DNA of 43,904 nucleotides, from contig JAFUHM010000038.1 in the NCBI GenBank assembly GCA_017468865.1, positions 1 to 43,904 of the forward strand, written 5' to 3'. The notes below the pieces were generated by a model. That model searched no databases, had not been told where the DNA came from, and was given only the letters and a program-made list of their open reading frames with translations. The DNA comes from Oscillospiraceae bacterium. Its GTDB lineage: Bacteria; Bacillota; Clostridia; Oscillospirales; Ruminococcaceae. Within the stretch, counting starts at the first letter, position 1. Each line of letters starts with the position of its first letter. Positions 16,101 to 24,622 of the stretch are shown here, in pieces. Position numbers and translations under genes: made by a program.

Positions 16101-16610
16101 ATCCACCCTCATATACCCTGCTGCCGCCAGCTTTGCGGACAGTTCATTGGTGTCGATCACCGACTCACGGTCTATGACATAGGCTGCGCTGTCAAGCGCT
16201 TCGGGGGGCAGAGTGCGCTGCATGAGGGACTCTGCGCTCACCGTCACTATATCCGTGTATCCGTTTCTCAGCCCGAAAAGCACCTTCAGCCGCTCATATT
16301 CGTATTCTCTGGAAACGGCTTCAGCCCCGCCCAGGGACAATTCCTTGGCGGGGAAGTGAGCCACATTTATGAGCGGTGAGGCAAGTTCCCTCATGTCATC
16401 CGCCATTCGTCTTGCCTGTGCCTCATCTTCACAGACTACCACTGTCTGCCGTTTCAGGCTGTGACACAGGAACAGACTGAACAGGGATTTGTTGACAGAG
16501 GATATTCCGGACACCCCCAAGGGGAAATATCCTCTTGAAAGGGTGTCCGCTGCACTTTTGTATATCTCACTGCCGTTGTACAGGGGCAGCAAACTTTCAA
16601 ATATGGTCAT
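13140..16610 (-). CDS. mfd: Transcription-repair coupling factor
   Basis: The 1156-residue protein is full length. The N-terminal third resembles UvrB and would recruit UvrA. A CarD-like RNA polymerase-interaction domain follows (LADLTRGDLVVHAMHGIGRF, GTDVLYVPV). The helicase core has Walker A GDVGFGKTE (Lys ~647), the DEEQ box in VIDEEQRFGVAHKE, and the RecG-like motif TTIIETGVDVANVNTLI. Mfd removes stalled RNA polymerase and directs excision repair. It lies 29 nt after the chemoreceptor gene and appears to be the third gene of that operon. The ribosome site is weak (GGGAG, far upstream), so coupling to the upstream genes is possible. No clear terminator follows. Confidence 0.97.
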   Translation of the reverse strand: MTIFESLLPLYNGSEIYKSAADTLSRGYFPLGVSGISSVNKSLFSLFLCHSLKRQTVVVCEDEAQARRMADDMRELASPLINVAHFPAKELSLGGAEAVSREYEYERLKVLFGLRNGYTDIVTVSAESLMQRTLPPEALDSAAYVIDRESVIDTNELSAKLAAAGYMRVDEVTSPAQFAVRGSIFDIWSVAEDMPVRIELWDDEIDTMSVYDPATQRRTDPVDSVTVTPAMEVFCDAQTLADRIDALASGLRSRKADQIRANLTRESDKLRNGIIPGNIDKFLPLAFDKTAGVADFADDPIIIVCEYNNCAAKARAALSLYNEDVKLMLERGELCKGLSGYMSEFDKAIEGAHMFFESFARSKGDFSLKRQFNVTAHRTSPWGGEIRVLEDDLRNLTGRDFAVIVLAGSDKTIPIIAEDLREEGIGCDLMSEGGQLVPGRVLLTSGALSSGSEMPDIKAAIITQAKAKFSKKRTDKKKPGEEIRSLADLTRGDLVVHAMHGIGRFDGIRKMEIDHIVKDYITIKYAGTDVLYVPVTQMDLVTRYIGPREDDGVKLSRLSSGDWQRAKTRARKAVRDMADELIKLYAKRANTKGHPFPSDDDWQHDFEARFDYTETDDQLRCAQEIKDDMEKPVPMDRLLCGDVGFGKTEVAFRAAFKCMVDGKQCALLVPTTVLAWQHYQSAVKRFEHFPFRIELLSRFRSKKEQTKVLEELAEGKVDMVIGTHRLVQKDVKFADLGLAVIDEEQRFGVAHKERFKEAFTGIDVLTLSATPIPRTLNMAMSGIRDMSVIEEPPVDRYPVQTYVIEHDDGVILQAIQKELRRGGQVYYIHNRVETIDMCAAKLSQALPDARIATAHGQMPEEKLSDIWRSLVEQETDILVCTTIIETGVDVANVNTLIIEDADRFGLSQLYQLRGRVGRSNRRAYAYFTFRRGKVLTDVASRRLSAIREFTQFGSGFRIAMRDLEIRGAGSILGGSQHGHMEAVGYDMYIQMLNEEIARETGKEIPPSPEDCLIDLSIDAHIPEDYIGSVAGRLEAYRRIAALANREDSSDLIDELIDRYGEPPKAILGLINVSLTRNIASKAGISEISQKGDRIYMYIKTAAPEQIEALSAEYPNRLMVKGDGMRPYAAVRLLPKDDPAKVMQRAVEVFAGVPSEK

Positions 16611-16639
16611 AATGATATGTCGGCTCCCGACAATTGCTC

Positions 16640-17566
16640 CTAACTGTTATCTTTGGATATCATCTCCACATAGGGTCTGATCTGACCCGTCATGTGGGCG
16701 ATGGACTCAAATACGGCTCCCTTGGTGGTGCCTAAGTCGTTCGCCTTGGAGATGTGTTCGTTGACGGACAGATAGTCACGCTCGATCTTCTCAAAGGCGT
16801 TGTTGACCACCGTCAGCTCCTTGGATGCGGTGTTTGCCGCAAGGCGTATCTCCTTCTCCACATTGCCCGATGTGCTCACGGCTGAGGCGATGCGTTCAAA
16901 GCTCTCCTTGGTGCGCATGGTGTCGGAGACTGTGGATCTGAAGGACTCACCCGTTGAGGAAATGACCGTGTTTATATGGGCGGTGCCGCTGCTGATGTCG
17001 GTGATGTTCGCCTCTACATCGCTGACGAGGAGCTTTATCTCATCGGCAAGGGTCTTGACCTCACCTGCGACAACGGCAAAGCCGCTTCCTGCCTCACCTG
17101 CCCTTGCAGCCTCTATGGAGGCGTTGATGGCAAGGATATTGGTCTGGCTGGCTATATCCGCGATCTTGTCGATACATTCGCTAATGCGGACAACAGCAGT
17201 ATTGAACTCGGAGATGACCTCGGTCATCTTGTCGAACTCCGCCTGAAGGCTCTCGGAGCGGGCACGCAGGGCGTCTATCTCCTCATTCGCCTCGGCAACG
17301 GCATTATTGATGTTCTCCTTTACCTTCCCGTAGCCTGCGGAGGCATCGGTCATCTGTCTGAACAGCTTGCCGAAGGACTCCATTTTCTCCTTGAGGGCGG
17401 AGTCCTGTTCAAGGACGGAATAGAAGGATGACTGTATGAGCCTGAGCTCATCAAGGCTGGCAAGCTCGTTCTCCACCAGTTCCGCACGGTATTCGGAAAT
17501 AGAATCGGCTATATGAAACAGCGGTTCGTAATCTGTTTTCTTCTGGTCTTTCTGTCTGAACAGCAT
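16640..17566 (-). CDS. Soluble methyl-accepting chemotaxis receptor
   Basis: The 308-residue protein has no membrane segment, signal peptide or HAMP domain. After a short N-terminal helical region it is one long coiled coil with the chemoreceptor hairpin tip at residues ~140-185 ([19 protein letters not shown], then [15 protein letters not shown]), which contacts CheA and CheW. The start at 17566 is set by AGGAGGAG that overlaps the stop codon of the FIST gene, so the two are translationally linked. The receptor has no sensing domain of its own, and the FIST protein encoded directly upstream is the obvious candidate to supply it (inference). Confidence 0.92.
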   Translation of the reverse strand: MLFRQKDQKKTDYEPLFHIADSISEYRAELVENELASLDELRLIQSSFYSVLEQDSALKEKMESFGKLFRQMTDASAGYGKVKENINNAVAEANEEIDALRARSESLQAEFDKMTEVISEFNTAVVRISECIDKIADIASQTNILAINASIEAARAGEAGSGFAVVAGEVKTLADEIKLLVSDVEANITDISSGTAHINTVISSTGESFRSTVSDTMRTKESFERIASAVSTSGNVEKEIRLAANTASKELTVVNNAFEKIERDYLSVNEHISKANDLGTTKGAVFESIAHMTGQIRPYVEMISKDNS

Positions 17567-17576
17567 AAGGCTCCTC

Positions 17577-18632
17577 CTATTCAAATACTGCGCAGGACAT
17601 GGACTGGTTTATAAACTGCCCGTTGTAATGCTCTCCGTATCCGAAGAAACCGCAGTGGGGCGCTATCGCCATTTCACGGAGATAGTCCTCGAGATACCCT
17701 TCCTTTTCAAACAGATTATATCTGAAAAAGCAGTTGACCGAGATCATGCCCGATACCCGTGAAAGATCGGAGTGGATGCGGTCGATGGTATGTCTGACCG
17801 TGGACTTTATGTCCTTGAGCTCGAGCAGCACCAGAACGTCGGAGTCGTTGACCTCCCTGTAACAGGTGAGGCCGTCCCCCAGCGTGCCGCTGACGGAGAC
17901 GATGTATATGTCGTTGCCCACGATACGCCCGAAGGGGTTGACAAGAGTGCTGTCCGTCACCTGATCGTCGGTTATGTGCAGGAGCTCCTCATACAGGAGC
18001 TTGGCGGGCTTGCCGTTGAGTTCGCCTATATAGTATGTGGAAGGGTCGGTGTGACTGGCTATGTATCTCTCTTCCCCCATGGGACGGTATATGTTCTCCT
18101 TGTAGACCTTCGCCTTCCCCATGGGATTCTTCACGATGGCATAGACAAGGGAATCGGGACAGATAATGCCGTTGTACGCAACGCTCTGCCCTGCTTCCAC
18201 CGAACCGCCCGACACATGGATGCCGTGATGCGAAAGCACGCTGTACAAGGTCGTGAGGGCACAGGCATCGTTGCCCGTGCAGAGGGTAAGGCAGACGGTA
18301 TTCTCATTCCCTGCGCCGATAGACATACAGTTGCGCTTGAGTGATCCTATATCCGTCACCGGAGCAGTAGACACATTATGCATGACACCGGTGACTGCCT
18401 CAACGCCGTAAAGGGCACAGACGCCCACACCTCTCGGCGAATGTCCGTATCCGTAGAAAATCCCGGGCCCGGATATGCTCGGTACTCCGGGATACAGCTT
18501 TTCAAGTGTGAGGACATTCTCCTCAAAATGCTCCTTGTCGGAATACATGAGGAGCATGGAAGGAGCGGGTTCAAGCCCTCTGACAGCCTCTCTTACGTCC
18601 CCTTCAAGGCTCCTGCCTATGATCTGTTTCAT
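17577..18632 (-). CDS. FIST (N and C) sensory domain protein
   Basis: The 351-residue protein consists of a FIST N-terminal domain (about residues 15-200, with GPGIFYGYG and [14 protein letters not shown]) and a FIST C-terminal domain (about 205-345, with [18 protein letters not shown]). FIST is a predicted ligand-binding sensory module found with chemotaxis and cyclic-nucleotide signalling proteins. It has no membrane segment, so the ligand would be cytosolic. The ribosome site is GGGGTGA. It heads an operon with a soluble chemoreceptor and mfd, from a perfect consensus promoter. Confidence 0.88.
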   Translation of the reverse strand: MKQIIGRSLEGDVREAVRGLEPAPSMLLMYSDKEHFEENVLTLEKLYPGVPSISGPGIFYGYGHSPRGVGVCALYGVEAVTGVMHNVSTAPVTDIGSLKRNCMSIGAGNENTVCLTLCTGNDACALTTLYSVLSHHGIHVSGGSVEAGQSVAYNGIICPDSLVYAIVKNPMGKAKVYKENIYRPMGEERYIASHTDPSTYYIGELNGKPAKLLYEELLHITDDQVTDSTLVNPFGRIVGNDIYIVSVSGTLGDGLTCYREVNDSDVLVLLELKDIKSTVRHTIDRIHSDLSRVSGMISVNCFFRYNLFEKEGYLEDYLREMAIAPHCGFFGYGEHYNGQFINQSMSCAVFE

Positions 18633-18673
18633 ATTGTCACCCCGATCTCGGTTTTCTCAAGTATACTGCTTTC

Positions 18674-18702
18674 ATTATACCACTTAACGCTCTGTTTGTC
18701 AA
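18674..18702 (-). promoter_or_regulatory. Consensus promoter of the FIST-chemoreceptor-mfd operon
   Basis: On the minus strand TTGACA (18702-18697), 17 nt, TATAAT (18679-18674). The leader is about 35 nt. Confidence 0.92.
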
Positions 18703-18880
18703 TAGAAAAATAAGGCCTTCCGGGGCAGTCCGGGTATTGTGCAGGGAGTGCGCCGACCTCTTTTCCGGCGAAGTGCCGCAAAGCCGTTTGTTATGAATAT
18801 TTGCCGCAATTATGAACTCATTTGAAAGTTTTGCGCACAAGCCATAAGCTACAAAAAATTTACAATTTTAATTCACTTTT

Positions 18881-18933
18881 TTTCACTTTTTATCGTGAAA
18901 ACTATTGACATACGACAAATTTTGTTATATAAT
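18881..18933 (+). promoter_or_regulatory. Consensus promoter of the pilin pair with adjacent inverted repeat
   Basis: TTGACA (18905-18910), 17 nt, TATAAT (18928-18933) is a perfect match. Four bases upstream of the -35 ends an inverted repeat TTTCAC-N8-GTGAAA (18881-18900), a likely operator. The rest of 18703-18880 shows no gene. Confidence 0.88.
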
Positions 18934-18998
18934 ACATAGTAGGGAATCATATATGAGGGAACCTGACGATCCGGATGCACCGGACGAAGGAGGTCGCT

Positions 18999-19451
18999 AT
19001 GAGGATAAAAGGATTTACGCTGATAGAACTTATCGTTGTGATCGCAATAATCGGTGTGCTCGCTGCGATACTTGTACCGTCGATGATCGATTATGTAGGG
19101 AAGTCCAAGCTGCGCACCGCTAATGCCAATGCCAAGCTTGTGTATGAGAATATCGCCACCTACTGCATAGAGTGCGCCGCTGCCAGCAACTCATGCGACA
19201 GCGTGGATATCAAGGTCGATCTGAGGAACGTGACTCCCGGCGCTGCCTATGAGACGGACGGCGCACATCTGGCAGAGGCTCTTCAGTCCATGATGGGTCT
19301 GCCCAACGGCAAGGGGGGCTATGCCAAGGCATCCACCAACGCCGCAGGCATAGCCAGAGAAGCAGAGTGGGCGAAGACCCCCGAAGATCTGTACATAGGT
19401 CATTATCCCGGAGAGTACAGCGAGAAGCAGACGGCAGGAATAGGAACTTGA
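18999..19451 (+). CDS. Type IV pilin-like protein, first of a pair
   Basis: The 150-residue prepilin has a five-residue leader MRIKG and then FTLIELIVV, so prepilin peptidase would cut after Gly5 and leave an N-terminal Phe with Glu at mature position 5. A hydrophobic helix follows (to residue ~28). The globular part has Cys in YCIEC and NSCDS. GGAGGT lies 4 nt before the ATG at 18999; the longer frame from 18975 would destroy the short leader. Ruminococcus albus carries two adjacent pil genes (pilA1-pilA2) linked to cellulose adhesion; this pair has the same layout. No pilus assembly genes are in the window. Confidence 0.9.
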   Translation: MRIKGFTLIELIVVIAIIGVLAAILVPSMIDYVGKSKLRTANANAKLVYENIATYCIECAAASNSCDSVDIKVDLRNVTPGAAYETDGAHLAEALQSMMGLPNGKGGYAKASTNAAGIAREAEWAKTPEDLYIGHYPGEYSEKQTAGIGT

Positions 19452-19470
19452 GAGAGGTCAAGAGGTCATC

Positions 19471-19941
19471 ATGGTCAGAAGTTTTAAGAAAGTCAAAGCA
19501 TTCACCCTTGTTGAGGTGATAATAGTCATAGTGATCATCGGCATACTTGCGGTGATCCTCGTGCCTACGCTGATAAGCTATATATCCAAGAGCAAGCTCG
19601 CCACCGCCAACACCAACGCAAAGCTCGCCTTTGAGTCGGCTGCGGCATACTGCACGGACTGCAGCATAAACAACTCCCCTGTAGAAAGGGGCACCTACAA
19701 CGAGATATGCCTGAAGTCGGCGCAGATACCCACTGAAGCTGCTACGGACGGCAACCACCTTGAAGATGCGCTCCTTATCGCAATAGGGAGCAAGTCAGCC
19801 AAGTCCGGATATGCCTCGGTTTCGGTGAATGACAAGGGTCTGCCCCAGGATGCAAGATGGGCAAAAAAGACAGGGGACAAGTATGTGGGGAGCTATCCCG
19901 AAAGGGCTTCCGAAGCGTCCCAGTATGAACTGAGCTATTGA
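19471..19941 (+). CDS. Type IV pilin-like protein, second of a pair
   Basis: The 156-residue prepilin has a ten-residue basic leader ending in Ala, then FTLVEVIIV with Glu at mature position 5. Ala instead of Gly at -1 is less common for prepilin peptidase substrates. It is a paralogue of the preceding gene: both share ATAN.NAKL, a Cys pair YC..C, an 'ARWAK' or 'AEWAK' segment and a Y(I/V)G.YP end. It lies 19 nt downstream with GAGGT as ribosome site, so they are co-expressed. Confidence 0.9.
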   Translation: MVRSFKKVKAFTLVEVIIVIVIIGILAVILVPTLISYISKSKLATANTNAKLAFESAAAYCTDCSINNSPVERGTYNEICLKSAQIPTEAATDGNHLEDALLIAIGSKSAKSGYASVSVNDKGLPQDARWAKKTGDKYVGSYPERASEASQYELSY

Positions 19942-19950
19942 CATGATCTT

Positions 19951-19977
19951 CCGCACATCTCGTCCCGAGATGTGCGG
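19951..19977 (+). terminator. Strong stem-loop after the pilin genes
   Basis: CCGCACATCTCG and CGAGATGTGCGG form a perfect 12-bp stem with a 3-nt loop, followed by a T-rich but interrupted tail. It probably ends or protects the pilin mRNA. Confidence 0.7.
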
Positions 19978-20041
19978 ATTGTATATTTATGACAAATATA
20001 CAGCAAAATATATGTACTATTTTACGAATTTTTCTGATAAC

Positions 20042-20070
20042 TTGATTTTATCTGGTTTTTGTGGTATAAT
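20042..20070 (+). promoter_or_regulatory. Promoter of the glgP operon
   Basis: TTGATT, 17 nt, TATAAT. The predicted start is near A20077, three bases before a long hairpin. Confidence 0.8.
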
Positions 20071-20079
20071 CAAGACAGC

Positions 20080-20138
20080 GATGTTCCCCGCCTCTTAATG
20101 GCAGCCTTTGCCATTAAAAGGCATGGGGCACATCTTTT
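20080..20138 (+). promoter_or_regulatory. Structured leader hairpin with TTTT at the start of the glgP transcript
   Basis: Four stem blocks nest: GATGT/ACATC, CCCC/GGGG, GCCT/AGGC and TTAATGGCA/TGCCATTAA, with single mismatches or a 2-nt bulge between them and a 5-nt loop (20080-20134). TTTT follows at 20135-20138. It resembles an intrinsic terminator placed directly after the promoter, about 95 nt before the glgP start. A smaller hairpin-like region (20141-20160) and CTTTTAATAA follow. Confidence 0.65.
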
Positions 20139-20232
20139 GCCGCTGCTTTCTTGAAAGCTGCGCTTTTAATAAACAGGTTAAATGTACAGTCGGGATCAGT
20201 ATAAGATCCTGTCAACATCAAACGGAGAAGGA

Positions 20233-22596
20233 ATGATCGATTTGAATAAGACTGAATTTGCCGCAAAGATAAACGAATTCCTGCTTGTAGACAGCCGCAC
20301 CGACATCGCTCACGCCTCTGCTAGGCAGCTCCACAATGCCATTGCCCGTGCAGTGATGACCGATGTCACTCCCCTGTGGAATGAGACGGAGAGCCGTCAC
20401 AACGAGCATCGCAGAGCATACTATCTGTCTGCGGAGTTCCTGATGGGACGTGCTGTATACAATAATCTTTACTGCGCAGGCCTTCTTGATGAGGCTAAGC
20501 AGATACTGTCGGAGAACGGCGCAGATATCAATGTGCTTGAGGATATAGAGGACGCTTCCCTCGGCAACGGCGGACTCGGAAGGCTCGCTGCCTGCTTCCT
20601 TGATTCTGCGGCATCCTGCGACATCCCCCTCAACGGATACGGCATCCGCTATAAATACGGTCTGTTCAAGCAGACCATCCAAAACGGCTTCCAGTGCGAG
20701 GAAGCTGATCCCTGGCTGGATTTCGGTGATCCCTGGAGCGTGCGTGCCGATGAAGATACGGTGCTTGTAGAGTTTGCGGGACAGACCGTCAAGGCTGTTC
20801 CCTACGATATGCCCATCATAGGATTCAAGCGCAGGGCTGTCAACACCCTCCGTCTGTGGCAGGCCGAGAGCGTGACGGGCTTTGACTTCAAAAAATTTGA
20901 CGACCAGGACTATGCAGGAGCATCCGAGAGCATGATAGATGCCGATGCCATCAACGATGTGCTCTATCCCAACGACAACACAGAGAAGGGAAGAAGGCTC
21001 CGCCTCAAGCAGCAGTATTTCTTCTCCTCCGCTTCGATACAGGATATCGTCCGCCGCTACAAGAAGAGATACGGCGACGACTTCTCACACTTTGCCGAAT
21101 GCTATGCCGTTCAGCTCAACGACACGCATCCCACGGTGGCTATACCCGAGCTCATAAGGATACTTATGTTCAAGGAAAGTATGTCCTTCACCCAGGCATT
21201 CGACATTGCTCAGAAGACGTTCAACTATACAAATCACACCGTACTCGGTGAGGCTCTCGAAAAGTGGAGCATCCCCCTGTTCAAGAGCGTGCTCCCCACC
21301 ATATACGAGATCATCGTGCTCATAGACAGTCATCTGAACAAGTACCTTACATCCATAGGTCAGACGGAAGAACAAAAGAAGTCCAAAGCCATAATCGACG
21401 GCAGCGTCATACACATGGCAAAGATGGCTATATTCGCATCTTCACACACCAACGGCGTTGCGGCTCTGCATACGGAGATACTGAAAAATGACGTTCTCCG
21501 TGACTGGTATGAGATATTCCCCGACCGCTTCCAGAACAAGACCAACGGCATCACTCCCAGAAGATGGCTGGGTCTGTGCGATCCCGAGCTTGCGGAGCTC
21601 ATCACGGAGAAGATAGGCGAGGGCTGGGAGACAGATCTTGACAGGCTCAGCGAGCTGAAGAAGTTCGTTGACGACCCTGCTGTCATCGACAGGTTCAACA
21701 GGATAAAGTATGAGAAGAAGGTACAGCTTTGCAGATACCTCAAGGAGCATGAGGGCGTGGACGTGTCTCCCGACTGGTGCTTTGACATCCAGGTGAAGAG
21801 GCTTCACGAATACAAGCGTCAGCTTCTCAACGCATTCTCCATCATGGATATTTATTTCCGCATCAAGGAGAACAAGCTCCCCGACCTCCAGCCCACCTGC
21901 TTCATATTCGGAGCAAAGGCGGCTCCCGCTTACCGCCGTGCAAAGGGCATAATCAAGTACATAAACGAAGTGGCGAAGCTGGTCAACAACGATCCCGACA
22001 CAAAGGACAAGATCAAGGTCGTGTTCGTGCAGAACTACAACGTGTCCTATGCGGAGAAGCTCATCCCCGCAGCAGATATATCCGAGCAGATCTCTACCGC
22101 AGGTCTGGAAGCCTCCGGCACGGGCAACATGAAGTTCATGCTAAACGGTGCTGTTACTCTGGGCACATATGACGGCGCCAATGTGGAGATAGTGGAGGAA
22201 GCAGGCTGGGAGAACGAATACATCTTCGGTGCAAGGGTGGAAGAGCTCGAACAGGTGCGTCCCACATACAATCCGAGAGAAAAGATATACTACAAGGACG
22301 AGCGTGTGAAGAGAGTCGTCAACACTCTGGTGGATGCGACCTTCAACGACGGTGACACAGGTATGTTCGGGGAGCTGTTCAATGCACTTATCAACGGCTG
22401 CTCGTGGCACAAGCCCGACAATTACTTCCTGCTGACCGACCTTCAGGGATATGTGGACACCAAGCTGCGTGCCCTTTATGATTACAAAAACCGCTCCGTA
22501 TTCGGAAAGAAATGCTGGATGAATATCGCAAGCGCCGGCAAGTTCTCCTCCGACCGCACCGTAAGACAGTATGCCGAGGAACTCTGGCAGCTGTGA
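20233..22596 (+). CDS. glgP: Glycogen/alpha-glucan phosphorylase (GT35)
   Basis: The 787-residue protein releases glucose 1-phosphate from alpha-1,4-glucans with pyridoxal phosphate. Family signatures include EDASLGNGGLGRLAACFLDS, LNDTHPT, NGITPRRWL and the cofactor-lysine region EASGTGNMKFMLNG. The start is set at 20233 (GGAG 5 nt upstream); an in-frame ATG at 20182 adds 17 residues unlike the family and has only a weak site. It is the first gene of an operon with manA, glcK and ilvD, giving a route from storage glucan or imported maltodextrin to glycolysis. Confidence 0.95.
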   Translation: MIDLNKTEFAAKINEFLLVDSRTDIAHASARQLHNAIARAVMTDVTPLWNETESRHNEHRRAYYLSAEFLMGRAVYNNLYCAGLLDEAKQILSENGADINVLEDIEDASLGNGGLGRLAACFLDSAASCDIPLNGYGIRYKYGLFKQTIQNGFQCEEADPWLDFGDPWSVRADEDTVLVEFAGQTVKAVPYDMPIIGFKRRAVNTLRLWQAESVTGFDFKKFDDQDYAGASESMIDADAINDVLYPNDNTEKGRRLRLKQQYFFSSASIQDIVRRYKKRYGDDFSHFAECYAVQLNDTHPTVAIPELIRILMFKESMSFTQAFDIAQKTFNYTNHTVLGEALEKWSIPLFKSVLPTIYEIIVLIDSHLNKYLTSIGQTEEQKKSKAIIDGSVIHMAKMAIFASSHTNGVAALHTEILKNDVLRDWYEIFPDRFQNKTNGITPRRWLGLCDPELAELITEKIGEGWETDLDRLSELKKFVDDPAVIDRFNRIKYEKKVQLCRYLKEHEGVDVSPDWCFDIQVKRLHEYKRQLLNAFSIMDIYFRIKENKLPDLQPTCFIFGAKAAPAYRRAKGIIKYINEVAKLVNNDPDTKDKIKVVFVQNYNVSYAEKLIPAADISEQISTAGLEASGTGNMKFMLNGAVTLGTYDGANVEIVEEAGWENEYIFGARVEELEQVRPTYNPREKIYYKDERVKRVVNTLVDATFNDGDTGMFGELFNALINGCSWHKPDNYFLLTDLQGYVDTKLRALYDYKNRSVFGKKCWMNIASAGKFSSDRTVRQYAEELWQL

Positions 22597-22656
22597 TGCC
22601 GGTACCACGGTCTGCGGATCGTAAAGCAGTATAAAACAGATAGAATGAGGTATTAC

Positions 22657-23622
22657 ATGAATGCGATAAAACTTCGTCCTTCCTTCAAGGACTATTTATG
22701 GGGCGGCACAAGGCTTCGTGATGATTTCGGCAAGGACTGCGACTTTGACAAGGTGGCTGAAAGCTGGGAGCTTTCCTGCCACAAGGACGGCCCCTCATAT
22801 GTGGCTGAAGGGGAATACGAGGGAATGACCCTCACGGAATATGCCGCAAAGTTCCCCGAGGTGCTGGGAAGCGCCTGCGGAAGGTTTGAGTATTTCCCCA
22901 TACTGATAAAGCTGATAGATGCAAAGGACAATCTCTCCGTTCAGGTGCATCCCGACAACGAGTATGCTCTGAGGGTCGAGGGTGAATACGGAAAGACGGA
23001 GATGTGGTATGTCATCGACGCTGACCCCGGCGCACAGCTTCTCTACGGCTTTAAGGACAGCATCTCCAAGGAGGAGTTCAGGCAGAGGATAGAGAACAAT
23101 ACTCTCCTTGATGTGGTAAACTCCGTACCTGTGAAGAAGGGCGACTTCTTCTTCATCGAGTCGGGAACTCTCCATGCCATCGGCAAGGGCATACTCATCG
23201 CCGAGATACAGCAGAATTCCAATACCACTTACCGTATCTACGACTACGGAAGAGTCGGCGCTGACGGCAAGCCCAGACAGCTCCATATCGACAAGGCGGT
23301 GGAGGTCACCAAGCTCTGTCCCCCGAATGTGCATCCTAAGGGCGAAGCAGTTTCCCATGAGGACGGAAGCTGGGTGCAGACACAGCTTGCCAGGTGCGAA
23401 TACTTCACGGTGAATGTACTGGACATTGCCAACAGGGCAAAGCTCGAAGCGACGGAACGCTCCTTTGTCCATATCCTCGTTCTTGAGGGGGATCTCGTCT
23501 TCTCCTCGGGCAGTCAGAAGGATATGAAGCTGAAGAAGGGCGACAGCCTTTTCGTTCCCGCAGGATACGGCAGCTTTGAACTGACAGGCAAGGCTCAGGC
23601 AGTTATGACAAACATCGACTGA
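22657..23622 (+). CDS. manA: Mannose-6-phosphate isomerase, class I
   Basis: The 321-residue type I enzyme interconverts mannose 6-phosphate and fructose 6-phosphate. It shows the zinc ligands in SVQVHPDNEYA, the glutamate in GKTEMWYV and the histidine in ESGTLHAIGKG, then a C-terminal cupin half. The start at 22657 follows GAGGT; the frame opens at 22645, but that ATG overlaps the ribosome site. It lies 60 nt after glgP and 17 nt before glcK. Confidence 0.95.
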   Translation: MNAIKLRPSFKDYLWGGTRLRDDFGKDCDFDKVAESWELSCHKDGPSYVAEGEYEGMTLTEYAAKFPEVLGSACGRFEYFPILIKLIDAKDNLSVQVHPDNEYALRVEGEYGKTEMWYVIDADPGAQLLYGFKDSISKEEFRQRIENNTLLDVVNSVPVKKGDFFFIESGTLHAIGKGILIAEIQQNSNTTYRIYDYGRVGADGKPRQLHIDKAVEVTKLCPPNVHPKGEAVSHEDGSWVQTQLARCEYFTVNVLDIANRAKLEATERSFVHILVLEGDLVFSSGSQKDMKLKKGDSLFVPAGYGSFELTGKAQAVMTNID

Positions 23623-23639
23623 ATAACAGGGGAATCAAC

Positions 23640-24596
23640 ATGAAATATTATATCGGTATAGACCTTGGCGGCACCAACATCAAGGCAGGTGTCGTCAACG
23701 AAAACTTTGAGATAATCGCCAAGGCATCGGTCAAGACCAACTGTCCCAGACCTGCCGGGGAGATATGCGCTGATATGGCGGAGGTATCCCTCATGGCGTG
23801 CCGTGAGGCCGATATCGCCATTGACGACATAGAGTGGATAGGCATAGGCACTCCCGGCATCGCTGACAACATCAACGGCACCATCCCTTACGCCAACAAT
23901 CTCGGCTTCAAGGATGTGCCTGTAAGAAAGCTGATACAGCAGAAGATAAACAAGCCCGTATATGTTGCAAACGATGCCAATGCCGCAGCATACGGCGAAT
24001 TCGTGGCAGGCTCTGCGAAGGGTGCCGTCAACGCTGTGTGCATCACTCTGGGAACGGGCGTGGGTGCAGGCATCATAGTAGACGGCAAGATACTCACAGG
24101 TTCCAACTTTGCGGGGGCTGAACTTGGTCATACGGTGCTTTCCGTGGATGGCCCTCAGTGTACCTGCGGCAGAAAGGGCTGCTTTGAAGTATACTCCTCT
24201 GCAACGGGGCTTATCCGCATGACAAAGGAAGCGGCTGAGGCAGATCCTTCATCCCTGCTCCACCGTCTGTGTGCGGAGCATGACGGCACTTATTCCGCAC
24301 GTCACGCATTCATGGCGATGCGTGAGGGCGACAAGGCCGGCAAGGCTGTTGTTGACAAGTACATAAAGTACCTTGCCGCAGGCATTGCAAATACAATAAA
24401 CATTTTCCAGCCCGATATCCTCTGCATAGGCGGCGGCGTATGCAATGAGGGCGATCCCCTTATAGTCCCCCTCAAGGAACTGGTGGCAAAGGAGATCTAC
24501 ACAAGGATGCTGGATAAGAATACTGAGATCGTCATAGCTCAGCTCGGGAACGATGCAGGTATAATCGGTGCAGCGTTCCTCGGCAGGAGCGTCTGA
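23640..24596 (+). CDS. glcK: ROK-family glucokinase
   Basis: The 318-residue cytosolic kinase phosphorylates glucose with ATP. The N-terminal phosphate loop [12 protein letters not shown], the ROK glycine signature [10 protein letters not shown], the sugar-binding ELGH, and the zinc motif [10 protein letters not shown] are all present. The ribosome site is AGGGGA. Its stop overlaps the frame of ilvD, so it is inside the same operon. The substrate glucose is inferred from family and neighbours. Confidence 0.93.
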   Translation: MKYYIGIDLGGTNIKAGVVNENFEIIAKASVKTNCPRPAGEICADMAEVSLMACREADIAIDDIEWIGIGTPGIADNINGTIPYANNLGFKDVPVRKLIQQKINKPVYVANDANAAAYGEFVAGSAKGAVNAVCITLGTGVGAGIIVDGKILTGSNFAGAELGHTVLSVDGPQCTCGRKGCFEVYSSATGLIRMTKEAAEADPSSLLHRLCAEHDGTYSARHAFMAMREGDKAGKAVVDKYIKYLAAGIANTINIFQPDILCIGGGVCNEGDPLIVPLKELVAKEIYTRMLDKNTEIVIAQLGNDAGIIGAAFLGRSV

Positions 24597-24622
24597 TGAC
24601 CCGACGGACACAGAGGTATGAT

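Noticed and set aside
18637..18840. Minus-strand open frame of 67 codons upstream of the FIST gene
   Set aside because: It crosses the perfect promoter of the FIST operon and has no ribosome site.
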